A stretch of 12,233 bases of DNA, from positions 1 through 12,233 of the forward strand of contig JALOPA010000011.1 of the NCBI GenBank assembly GCA_025454125.1. Reading direction: 5' to 3'. Source of the DNA: Thermodesulfobacteriota bacterium (GTDB lineage: Bacteria > Desulfobacterota > DSM-4660 > Desulfatiglandales > HGW-15). Shown piece by piece: positions 6,251-11,879 of this stretch. Below the pieces are notes generated by a model. That model saw nothing but the letters and a program-made list of their open reading frames with translations, was not told the DNA's origin and ran no database searches. A program made the position numbers and the translations under genes. Numbering within the stretch: the stretch's first letter is position 1; each line of letters opens with the position of its first letter.

Positions 6251-7201
6251 ATGGAAAACAAAATAAGGCTTGGAATCAGCGCCTGCTTGCTGGGTCAGAA
6301 CGTGAGGTACGACGGCGGGCACAAGTGGGATCGTTATCTGACCGACACGCTGGGGCAGTACGTGGAGTATGTCCCGGTTTGCCCTGAGGTGGAGTGCGGG
6401 CTCGGCATCCCACGGGAGTCCATGAGGCTCGTGGGCGACCCTCAATCCCCGAGGCTTGTGACGGTCAGAACCGGTCAGGATTTCACGGAGCGCATGCTGA
6501 GCTGGGCCAGGGGCCGGGTTCAGGAGCTTGAAAAAGAAGCGCTTTGCGGGTTCATCTTCAAGAGCGACTCCCCAAGCAGCGGCATGGAACGGGTGAAAGT
6601 CTACAATGAAAAAGGCATGCCTGAGAAGACGGGAAGAGGGATGTTTGCCAAGACCTTCATGGACCATTTCCCGCTTATTCCTGTTGAGGAGGAGGGCCGC
6701 CTTCACGATCCGAAACTGAGGGAGAACTTCATCGAAAGCATTTTCACTCTGAGGCGATGGCGCGAGGTGGCGCAGGAAAAGAAGAGTCTTGGGAACCTTG
6801 TCGCCTTTCACACACAGCACAAACTGCTGATTCTTTCGCATAGCGAAAAGCACTATCGCGCCATGGGCAAAGTCGTGGCGGAAGGGAAGAAACTGCCGCC
6901 GACCGACCTCTATGCGCACTACGAGACCTTGCTCCTTGAGGCTCTCAAGCTGAGGACCACTGTCAAAAAGAACGCGAATGTTCTCCAACACATGATGGGC
7001 TATTTCAAAGAGCAGCTGTCGAAAGATGAAAAACAGGAGCTCCTTCAGATTCTCGATCAGTACCGGAAAGGCTACATCCCCTTGGTCGTGCCGATCACCC
7101 TGCTCAACCACTATGTGCGGAAGTACAGGGAAGACTACCTGCAGCAGCAGGTCTATCTCAATCCTCACCCCGTCGCCTTGCAGCTGAGAAATCATGCATG
7201 A
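6251..7201 (+). CDS. DUF523-DUF1722 (YbgA) fusion protein
   Basis: A 316-residue two-domain protein. The N-terminal DUF523 part (about 1-150) has ISACLLG with C12, VCPEVECG with C44 and C49, and LCGFIFKSDSPSSG with C99. DUF523 proteins include the thiouracil desulfidase TudS, which holds an Fe-S cluster on conserved cysteines, so a cluster is likely here. The C-terminal DUF1722/YbgA part runs from about 190: LVAFHTQHKLLILSHSEKHYRAMG, KNANVLQHMMGYFK, VPITLLNHYVRKY and VYLNPHP. In E. coli, ybgA is adjacent to the photolyase gene phr; here the gene is divergent from a photolyase operon, a similar association. The ATG at 6251 is preceded by GAGAGGGA (about 6236-6244). The function is unproven; a role in photorepair or thio-base removal is inference. 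Confidence 0.92.
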   Translation: MENKIRLGISACLLGQNVRYDGGHKWDRYLTDTLGQYVEYVPVCPEVECGLGIPRESMRLVGDPQSPRLVTVRTGQDFTERMLSWARGRVQELEKEALCGFIFKSDSPSSGMERVKVYNEKGMPEKTGRGMFAKTFMDHFPLIPVEEEGRLHDPKLRENFIESIFTLRRWREVAQEKKSLGNLVAFHTQHKLLILSHSEKHYRAMGKVVAEGKKLPPTDLYAHYETLLLEALKLRTTVKKNANVLQHMMGYFKEQLSKDEKQELLQILDQYRKGYIPLVVPITLLNHYVRKYREDYLQQQVYLNPHPVALQLRNHA

Positions 7202-7209
7202 GGAAGGGG

Positions 7210-7377
7210 CACGGCGCAAGGTGCAAGGTACAGGGTACAAGGTGCAGGGTACAAATACAGGGCGCAAGGCGCCAGGAGCAGGCTACACGGAAAACCCAAA
7301 CCACCCCGTCCTTTGATGTTGTCGTTCTTTTTTGTGTTTGTTTTTTCCGTGTACCTTGTACCTTGCACCCTGTACCG
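7210..7377. repeat. GGTACAAGGTGCA-type inverted repeat filling a convergent gap
   Basis: The left arm holds degenerate tandem units such as AAGGTGCAAGGTACAGGG (about 7218-7253). The right arm holds the inverse type GTACCTTGTACCTTGCACCC (7351-7370). Inner arms 7285-7301 (ACACGGAAAACCCAAAC) and 7336-7352 pair at 15 of 17 positions around a 34-base loop. The element spans almost the entire 176-bp gap between two converging genes and reaches within a base of the methyltransferase stop. It may serve as a bidirectional transcription end or be a dispersed non-coding element. Confidence 0.75.
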
Positions 7378-8439
7378 TTATTCGATGATACTTTCCCTCA
7401 GAGCCTTAGGCGTGGGGACGGGAATCGGCATGCAGCAGTCCTTTTCGGGATTGTACATGAGCCGATAAGAAGATCCCCGGTTTCCTTCCCGGTACATGAA
7501 ATCCCAGCCTCGGACATAGTAGGGGCAAGCATCGTTGAAACAGATGTACATGAATTCATTGTCCCAGGTCACTTCAAAAGGATTGTCCGGCACCGCCCAC
7601 TTCAGCATCTTCTCCCCGCAGTGAGGGCAGCTCAGGGTGTGCTTAATGGTTTTCTTTCTGGCTGCAAGCGTTTCCTCGTCCAATGGTTCACCGTAGGAAA
7701 CCATGAGCTCAGGCCTCGCTCCCCGAAGGGGGTCCCCACCCTTTTTGTCCGCATAGACGGCATAAACGGGGTCGCTGGGAATACCGAGGTGAGCGTATTT
7801 GTCATCCTTCGGTCGAGGCTTCCCTTTGGAGAGGAAGATGGTGGGCTTCTCAAAAGCGCCTGCCTCCTTGAATAAATCTTCGACCATCAGGACCCTCTCC
7901 TCTTCGCCTGCTTCCCGCCAGACCTTGACCGCCTTTTCAGGAAACATGCGGTTGGAGAAAATGACGATGAACAATCCCCCAGGTTTGAGGACCCTTCCCA
8001 CCTCTTTGAAAACGTGGGCGGGCTGTGTCATGTAGTCCACTGAAACTGTGTTGATGACCACCTCGAAGCGGTTGTCGGGAAATGGGAGACGCGGATTTTT
8101 GTTCAGATCGTGAATGACGGTCTTTGACAGGGTTTTGTTATTTCTTAGTTCGGTCTCGTTCAACCCGAGGCCCACGACTTCCGACGCTTGAAGATGGTCC
8201 GGGATATGAGAATCCCAACCGGCCATTAAATCCAGGATCGCGGGATTTTCTTCCACAACGAGCGTTTCAATGAGCTTCTCCACCGTGGCCAAAGCCAAAG
8301 AGTCCAGGTGGCTCACGAATCGGTCCTTGGAATAGAACTCAGCATCATCGGATTCATCAAGCCTGGCAAAGGCGTCAACGCCCCAAATAGAGTTTGTAGT
8401 GAGTGTATCCCTCTCTTCGATATTCTTCTCAGCTTCCAT
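7378..8439 (-). CDS. SAM-dependent methyltransferase (type 11-like) fused to a C-terminal zinc ribbon
   Basis: A 353-residue protein. Residues about 40-205 form a class I methyltransferase fold: motif I as ILDLMAGWDSHIP (68-80), a strand-end VIHDLN (108-113), FEVVINTVSVDYM (125-137) and the post-motif VLKPGGLFIVIFSNR (150-164). Motif I lacks the usual GxGxG spacing. Residues about 265-353 form a separate domain with CPHC (271-274) and C300-x4-C305, a likely zinc ribbon, followed by ACPYYVRGW and SSYRLMYNP; I recall similar stand-alone proteins annotated as ogr/Delta-like zinc fingers in deltaproteobacteria. The ATG at 8439 has GGAGG six bases upstream. The leader carries a promoter and an intrinsic terminator (separate entries). 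The substrate is unknown; ring or small-molecule methylation, or a nucleic-acid target through the ribbon, are all possible. Confidence 0.85.
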   Translation of the reverse strand: MEAEKNIEERDTLTTNSIWGVDAFARLDESDDAEFYSKDRFVSHLDSLALATVEKLIETLVVEENPAILDLMAGWDSHIPDHLQASEVVGLGLNETELRNNKTLSKTVIHDLNKNPRLPFPDNRFEVVINTVSVDYMTQPAHVFKEVGRVLKPGGLFIVIFSNRMFPEKAVKVWREAGEEERVLMVEDLFKEAGAFEKPTIFLSKGKPRPKDDKYAHLGIPSDPVYAVYADKKGGDPLRGARPELMVSYGEPLDEETLAARKKTIKHTLSCPHCGEKMLKWAVPDNPFEVTWDNEFMYICFNDACPYYVRGWDFMYREGNRGSSYRLMYNPEKDCCMPIPVPTPKALRESIIE

Positions 8440-8452
8440 TAGTTACCTCCAT

Positions 8453-8483
8453 AAAAAAAGCCGGGGTTCTTCAAAACCCGGCT
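8453..8483 (-). terminator. Intrinsic terminator/attenuator in the methyltransferase leader
   Basis: On the minus strand, AGCCGGG pairs with CCCGGCT (7 bp), extended by TT/AA across one bulged base, with a 6-base loop and then seven T residues (8459-8453). The T tract is followed directly by ATGGAGG, that is, the ribosome binding site of the methyltransferase gene. No minus-strand gene lies upstream for over 1.9 kb, so it is more likely to be a conditional attenuator than an ordinary gene end. Confidence 0.8.
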
Positions 8484-8536
8484 CGTGGCCCCATCAAAGG
8501 GCGGGTTAAGACTTTATGTGCTCAACAATCTGGTAT

Positions 8537-8564
8537 AAAATAATTTCACATCATCCATTGTCAA
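8537..8564 (-). promoter_or_regulatory. Sigma-70-type promoter upstream of the methyltransferase leader
   Basis: Read on the minus strand: TTGACA (8564-8559), 16 bases, TATTTT (8542-8537). The predicted start near 8530 gives a leader of about 90 bases that must pass through the terminator hairpin at 8483-8453 before the start codon. The -35 box is perfect and the -10 box is moderate. Confidence 0.55.
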
Positions 8565-8600
8565 CAGGTGACAGAGACAGGGTGCTTTGCAAATCTCAAC

Positions 8601-8628
8601 TTGAAATAAACAGGGCGATTCCTATCTT
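8601..8628 (+). promoter_or_regulatory. Candidate promoter of the second split-barrel gene
   Basis: TTGAAA (8601-8606), 16 bases, TATCTT (8623-8628), with a predicted start near 8635 and about 48 bases of leader. Both boxes are near consensus but not perfect. It would be divergent from the methyltransferase promoter. Confidence 0.4.
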
Positions 8629-8682
8629 GTTGGGCAATGATTCAGAGCACTTGAGAACAAGACCATCAATCGGAGGATGACT

Positions 8683-9084
8683 ATGGATGTGGATCTGAAG
8701 GAGTATTTCGAAAAAGTAAAAGGGGCCGGAGTGCTGGCGACAGCAGACGGAAAGGGACTTGTGGACACGGCGATTTATGCCAAACCTCACGTCATGGACA
8801 AGGAAACCGTTGCCTTCATCATGGCCGAGCGATTGACCCACCACAATTTGCAGAGCAATAACCATGCTTCCTATCTCTTCAAGGAGGAAGGCCCAGGATA
8901 CAAAGGCGTTCGCCTTTTCCTGACCAAACTCAGGGAGGAAAAGGACAGCGACCTCCTCTACTCGATCCGCAGCAAAAGATATTCGGGAGGAAAAGAGGAA
9001 GGAAAGCCGCGCTTTCTGGTTTTCTTCAAGGTGGACAAAATCCTGCCCCTGGTCGGCGCAGGGCGAGATCCTGAAAAGGACTAG
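8683..9084 (+). CDS. Pyridoxamine 5'-phosphate oxidase-like FMN-binding protein
   Basis: A 133-residue member of the PNPOx-like split-barrel superfamily, predicted to bind FMN or a related flavin as a dimer. Visible features are GAGVLATADGKGLVDTAIY (14-32), then FIMAERLTHHNLQSNNHASYLF (45-66), where the R-x-TH-x-N-L pattern and the NNHASYLF helix are typical of a subgroup, and GYKGVRLFLT (72-81). It is not closely similar to the split-barrel protein at 5569-6009, so the two are not a recent duplication. GGAGG (8672-8676) abuts an ATG at 8677 but is six bases from the ATG at 8683, so the latter is chosen. nagZ follows on the same strand after 109 bases, with a weak stem between, so co-transcription is uncertain. 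The substrate is unknown. Confidence 0.87.
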   Translation: MDVDLKEYFEKVKGAGVLATADGKGLVDTAIYAKPHVMDKETVAFIMAERLTHHNLQSNNHASYLFKEEGPGYKGVRLFLTKLREEKDSDLLYSIRSKRYSGGKEEGKPRFLVFFKVDKILPLVGAGRDPEKD

Positions 9085-9132
9085 TATGAACGACATAAGA
9101 ATATGAGAATTCCCTGAACGAAATAACTGCAC

Positions 9133-9177
9133 AATCTCCCCCGCCCCGCGTTGCTAAAGAAGAGATCGGGGGGGATT
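9133..9177 (+). terminator. Possible weak stem-loop between split-barrel gene and nagZ
   Basis: AATCTCCCCC (9133-9142) pairs with a run of seven G plus ATT (9168-9177), ten pairs including one G-U, with a 25-base loop. Only four T residues, counting the last two of the stem, lie at its 3' end, so termination would be poor. The G run ends just before the nagZ ribosome binding site. Confidence 0.3.
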
Positions 9178-9193
9178 TTGACGGAGGGTCGCC

Positions 9194-10258
9194 TTGAGTC
9201 GTCTTGAGGCTGAGAGAGACATCGGACAGCTTTTCATGATTGGAGTGCCTGGGCCGGACCTGGACAAAGAGACGGCTAAGCTGATTCGGGAAGGCCACAT
9301 CGGAGGGGTGATTCTTTTCTCCAGAAACATTGAAGACCCTGTGCAACTCGCCGCTCTGTGTCGCGACCTTCAGTCAGAGGCATTGAAAGCACAAGGCGTT
9401 CCTTTGCTTCTGGCGGTGGATCAGGAAGGAGGGAGGGTTGCCCGGCTCAAGGAGCCTTTCAAAAGCTTTCCTGGGAATGCGGCCATTGGAATGGATGAAG
9501 AGCCGGTCAAGAGGGCTATCGAGTTTGCGACGGTGACGTCCAACGAAATGAAAATCGTGGGCCTCAACATGAACCTGGCTCCTGTGGTCGACGTTCAGAG
9601 AGGGGAGATAGAGAAACACCTTGCAGGCCGCAGCTTCGGTGAGGACCCGGAGGTGGTCGCCTTTCTCGGAAGGATGGTGGTAAAGCACCTTCAGAAGAAT
9701 GGGATCATGGCTGTGGCCAAGCATTTTCCAGGACTCGGCCGCGCTGATGTTGACCCGCACGTTCACCTGCCCAAAATCAACATTGATCTAGAAGAGTTGG
9801 AAAGAATCAACCTTCCCCCCTTTGCAGCGGCCATCGACGAGGGAGTCTGCGGAATTATGACCTCCCACGCTATATACCCCGCACTCGATCAGGAGCGCCC
9901 TGCAACCTTGTCGCCTATGGTGTTGACCAAGGTGCTTAGGGAGAGAATGGGCTTCAAGGGTTTAACCATCACCGATGATCTCGAAATGGGCGCGATTGCA
10001 ACAGCGCGGAGTGTGGCTGAGGGTGCGCTTGACTCCTTTGCGGCAGGCGCCGATATCCTTCTCATCTGCAAAGATCAGACCCATGTCCGTGAAAGCCTGG
10101 AGTTGATGCAGCAGTCGGTCGCAAAGGGGACCGTTTCCGCAAAGCGGCTCGTCCAATCAATGGAAAGAATTCGGGAAACAAAAGCCAAATTTCTGGGTCA
10201 TTGGGAGGAGATTTCGCTGGCCCATGTGAAGGAGTATTTTAAAACAAGTGACACGTAA
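9194..10258 (+). CDS. nagZ: Beta-N-acetylhexosaminidase NagZ (glycoside hydrolase family 3)
   Basis: Cleaves N-acetylglucosamine from 1,6-anhydro-muropeptides in cytoplasmic peptidoglycan recycling. The 354-residue single-domain TIM-barrel length is normal. Family motifs: AVDQEGGRV (74-82), RSFGEDP (146-152), KHFPGLG (176-182) followed by D187-x-H189, the NagZ-type Asp-His dyad that acts as general acid/base, and ITDDLEMGA (259-267) carrying the nucleophilic Asp. The usual second His of KHFPGHG is Leu here. No signal peptide is seen, which fits a cytoplasmic enzyme. The start is TTG at 9194, supported by GGAGGG (9183-9188) five bases upstream; no better ATG exists near. Its last three residues (Ser-Asp-Thr) and stop codon lie inside a GTGAC-type repeat shared with 515-545. 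Confidence 0.95.
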   Translation: MSRLEAERDIGQLFMIGVPGPDLDKETAKLIREGHIGGVILFSRNIEDPVQLAALCRDLQSEALKAQGVPLLLAVDQEGGRVARLKEPFKSFPGNAAIGMDEEPVKRAIEFATVTSNEMKIVGLNMNLAPVVDVQRGEIEKHLAGRSFGEDPEVVAFLGRMVVKHLQKNGIMAVAKHFPGLGRADVDPHVHLPKINIDLEELERINLPPFAAAIDEGVCGIMTSHAIYPALDQERPATLSPMVLTKVLRERMGFKGLTITDDLEMGAIATARSVAEGALDSFAAGADILLICKDQTHVRESLELMQQSVAKGTVSAKRLVQSMERIRETKAKFLGHWEEISLAHVKEYFKTSDT

Positions 10259-10333
10259 CGAGTGACAAGTGACAAGAGAAGAGAAAAACAAGATCAGCCT
10301 TCTTACTCGTAACTTGTCACTCGTTACTCGTCC
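10246..10333. repeat. GTGACAAG-type repeat, copy 2, with inverted arm
   Basis: The left part 10246-10276 matches 515-545 at 30 of 31 positions. An inverted arm follows: GTAACGAGTGACAAGT (10255-10270) is perfectly complementary to 10312-10327, giving a 16-bp stem around a 41-base loop. The element begins inside nagZ and supplies its TAA stop (10256-10258). Confidence 0.85.
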
Positions 10334-10341
10334 CTTTCTTC

Positions 10342-10416
10342 TGACCACTGACAACGGACGATGGACAACAAGCAACCTGCCACGAGCAACAAGCAACCAG
10401 CGGCGGACCACTGACC
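10342..10416. repeat. Degenerate GACCACTGAC / CAACAAGCAACC repeats
   Basis: GACCACTGAC occurs at both ends of this stretch (about 10343-10352 and 10406-10415), and CAACAAGCAACC occurs twice (10366-10377 and 10387-10398). This low-complexity material follows directly after the GTGAC-type repeat in the convergent gap between nagZ and the pseudouridine synthase gene. No coding sequence is apparent. Confidence 0.6.
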
Positions 10417-10441
10417 CGTCACAACCTGCAATTCTTGGTGG

Positions 10442-10475
10442 CACGGACAAGCCGGCTGTTCAGGGCTTGTCCGTG
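10442..10475. terminator. 12-bp perfect hairpin in the convergent gap
   Basis: CACGGACAAGCC (10442-10453) pairs perfectly with GGCTTGTCCGTG (10464-10475) across a 10-base loop. It lies 3' of both nagZ and the minus-strand pseudouridine synthase gene, so it could end transcripts from both sides. No T tract follows on either strand, so it may instead be a transcript-stabilising or REP-like hairpin. Confidence 0.45.
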
Positions 10476-10501
10476 AGTGCACGATGAAAGGCAACGTTCC
10501 G

Positions 10502-11155
10502 TCAAAGCGCCCACTCCGGCGTTGGGGCCTCGATGTGGATTGTCTCCGGCCTGGTGGGGTGCATGAAGGTCAGTGATTTCGCCAGCAAACAAATCGTGCC
10601 GTCTTCACGGCGTTGACGCGCTCCATACTTGAGGTCGCCCACAATAGGGCATCCTTCAGCGGCGAGCTGCGCACGGATCTGATGTTTTCTTCCCGTGAGG
10701 AGATTGATCTCAAGAAGCGAGACCTCCCCCTTCACGAAAAGTGTCCTGTAAGTCAAGGCAGCTTCTTGGGCTCTCTTGTGCGTCTCCTCCGTAAGGGTAA
10801 CCTTTTGACGCCTTTTCTTGAGAAAGGATGTCAGCCTGCCGGAAGGCTGAGGCATCTTTCCGTGAACCAGAGCCCAGTAGATCTTGGTGATGCTTCTTTG
10901 CCGCCACTGTATGGAGAGCCGGGAAGCGCTCTTGGAGGTCCTGGCGAAGACGACAACCCCGGCTACCGGCCGATCCAAGCGGTGCACCAGGCCTAGAAAC
11001 ACCTCCCCTGGCTTGTTGTACTGCTTTTTGATATAGTCTTTGACCATGTCCAAAAGGGAAATCTCGTGGGAAATGTCTCCCTGCACGAGGAGCCCCGCGG
11101 GCTTGTAAACGGCGATGAGATGGTTGTCTTCGTAAAGGATTTGTATTTCTTCCAT
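10502..11155 (-). CDS. RluA-family RNA pseudouridine synthase
   Basis: A 217-residue enzyme that isomerises uridine to pseudouridine in rRNA or tRNA. It starts with the family pattern ILYEDNHLIAVYKPAGLLVQG (6-26), has the catalytic motif GLVHRLDRPVAGVVVFAR (55-72) with Asp61, and the late motifs LLTGRKHQIRAQLAAEGCPIVGDLKYG and FMHPTRPETIHIEAP. It lacks an N-terminal S4 domain, so it is more like E. coli RluA or TruC than RluC/RluD. The usual T-S/T after HRLDR is P-V-A, a modest variation. The start is ATG at 11155 with a weak AGGGA; the reading frame stays open to 11368 but that extension has no family similarity and overlaps rsmG. Its start codon faces that of rsmG across 19 bases. The exact target uridine cannot be named. 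Confidence 0.93.
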   Translation of the reverse strand: MEEIQILYEDNHLIAVYKPAGLLVQGDISHEISLLDMVKDYIKKQYNKPGEVFLGLVHRLDRPVAGVVVFARTSKSASRLSIQWRQRSITKIYWALVHGKMPQPSGRLTSFLKKRRQKVTLTEETHKRAQEAALTYRTLFVKGEVSLLEINLLTGRKHQIRAQLAAEGCPIVGDLKYGARQRREDGTICLLAKSLTFMHPTRPETIHIEAPTPEWAL

Positions 11156-11174
11156 AGGCGGTCCCTGGTCTGCA

Positions 11175-11879
11175 ATGCGTCTTCCTACCGGCCCTAAAGA
11201 GAGAAGATCCAAGAACAAGACGGCGCGGAAGCTCCCTCCCGGTCTGCCTTCCCTCAGAGAATGGTTTGAGCGAAGCCGGCTGCCCCTGAACGAGAAGCAG
11301 GTCCAGCAGGTATGGCAATACCACAACCTTTTGCGAAAGAAAAATGCGGAGTACGATCTCACCCGCATTTATCAGTTCGACAACATGGTCCAGAAGCACT
11401 ACGTGGACTGCGTGCTGGCTGCAAAATTGCTGGAGTGGAAACTTCCCTCACCGCTCCTCGACATCGGGACGGGTGCGGGTTTGCCCGGCATTCTTTTGAA
11501 GATCGCCTGCCCGGAAACAGAAATGATCCTTTCCGAAGGGAGGCACAAAAGAATAGCCTTTCTGCACGAGGTAGTGCAAACCCTAGGGCTGAAGGGCCTT
11601 GAGATCTATGGAGGAAAGATTTACCCCTCTTTCAGCAGGAGTGTGAACGGCGTCATCACGCGAGCCCTGGAATCCATGCCCAAAACCCTGGACCGCGTCA
11701 CGAAGTGCCTGGTGCCGGGTGGAAAAGCTATCTTTATGAAGGGGCCGGGCTGCAATGAAGAACTGGAGGAAGCGCTAAGAGCTTTTGCGTCCAGTTACAA
11801 GCTGATCAAGGACGTGTCCTACATGATTCCTCATTCCTCCCATCACCGCCGGCTCATTGTCTTCGAGCGTCTATCCTGA
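11175..11879 (+). CDS. rsmG: 16S rRNA (guanine-527-N7)-methyltransferase RsmG
   Basis: Methylates G527 of 16S rRNA using SAM. The 234-residue protein shows the GidB pattern: a helical N-terminal part with KKNAEYDLTRI (about 55-65), then QKHYVDCVLAAKLL (73-86), the SAM motif LLDIGTGAGLPGILLKI (94-110), GRHKRIAFLHEVVQTL (122-137), VITRALESM and VPGGKAIFMKGPG. It is about 25 residues longer than E. coli RsmG, mostly as a basic N-terminal stretch (residues 7-20). That stretch and the lack of a clear ribosome binding site before the ATG at 11175 leave the start somewhat uncertain. It is not next to mnmG or parA as in many bacteria. It ends by overlapping the stop of the transferase gene on the other strand by 9 bases. 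Confidence 0.95.
   Translation: MRLPTGPKERRSKNKTARKLPPGLPSLREWFERSRLPLNEKQVQQVWQYHNLLRKKNAEYDLTRIYQFDNMVQKHYVDCVLAAKLLEWKLPSPLLDIGTGAGLPGILLKIACPETEMILSEGRHKRIAFLHEVVQTLGLKGLEIYGGKIYPSFSRSVNGVITRALESMPKTLDRVTKCLVPGGKAIFMKGPGCNEELEEALRAFASSYKLIKDVSYMIPHSSHHRRLIVFERLS

Noticed and set aside
6212..7267. Long minus-strand open frame of 351 codons
   Set aside because: It is the antisense of the DUF523-YbgA gene, has no recognisable domain, and its start lies in a repeat. The plus-strand protein is a clear family member.
5569..9084. Recent duplication of the two FMN split-barrel genes
   Set aside because: The proteins share only the general fold pattern and differ in key segments (HRATRKFKN against RLTHHNLQS), so they belong to different subgroups.
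11156..11368. Upstream extension of the pseudouridine synthase frame
   Set aside because: The 71 extra residues lack family similarity and lie antisense to the 5' part of rsmG. The family begins at the ATG at 11155.
10710..11399. 229-codon minus-strand frame
   Set aside because: Out-of-frame shadow of the pseudouridine synthase gene and antisense of rsmG; no domain.
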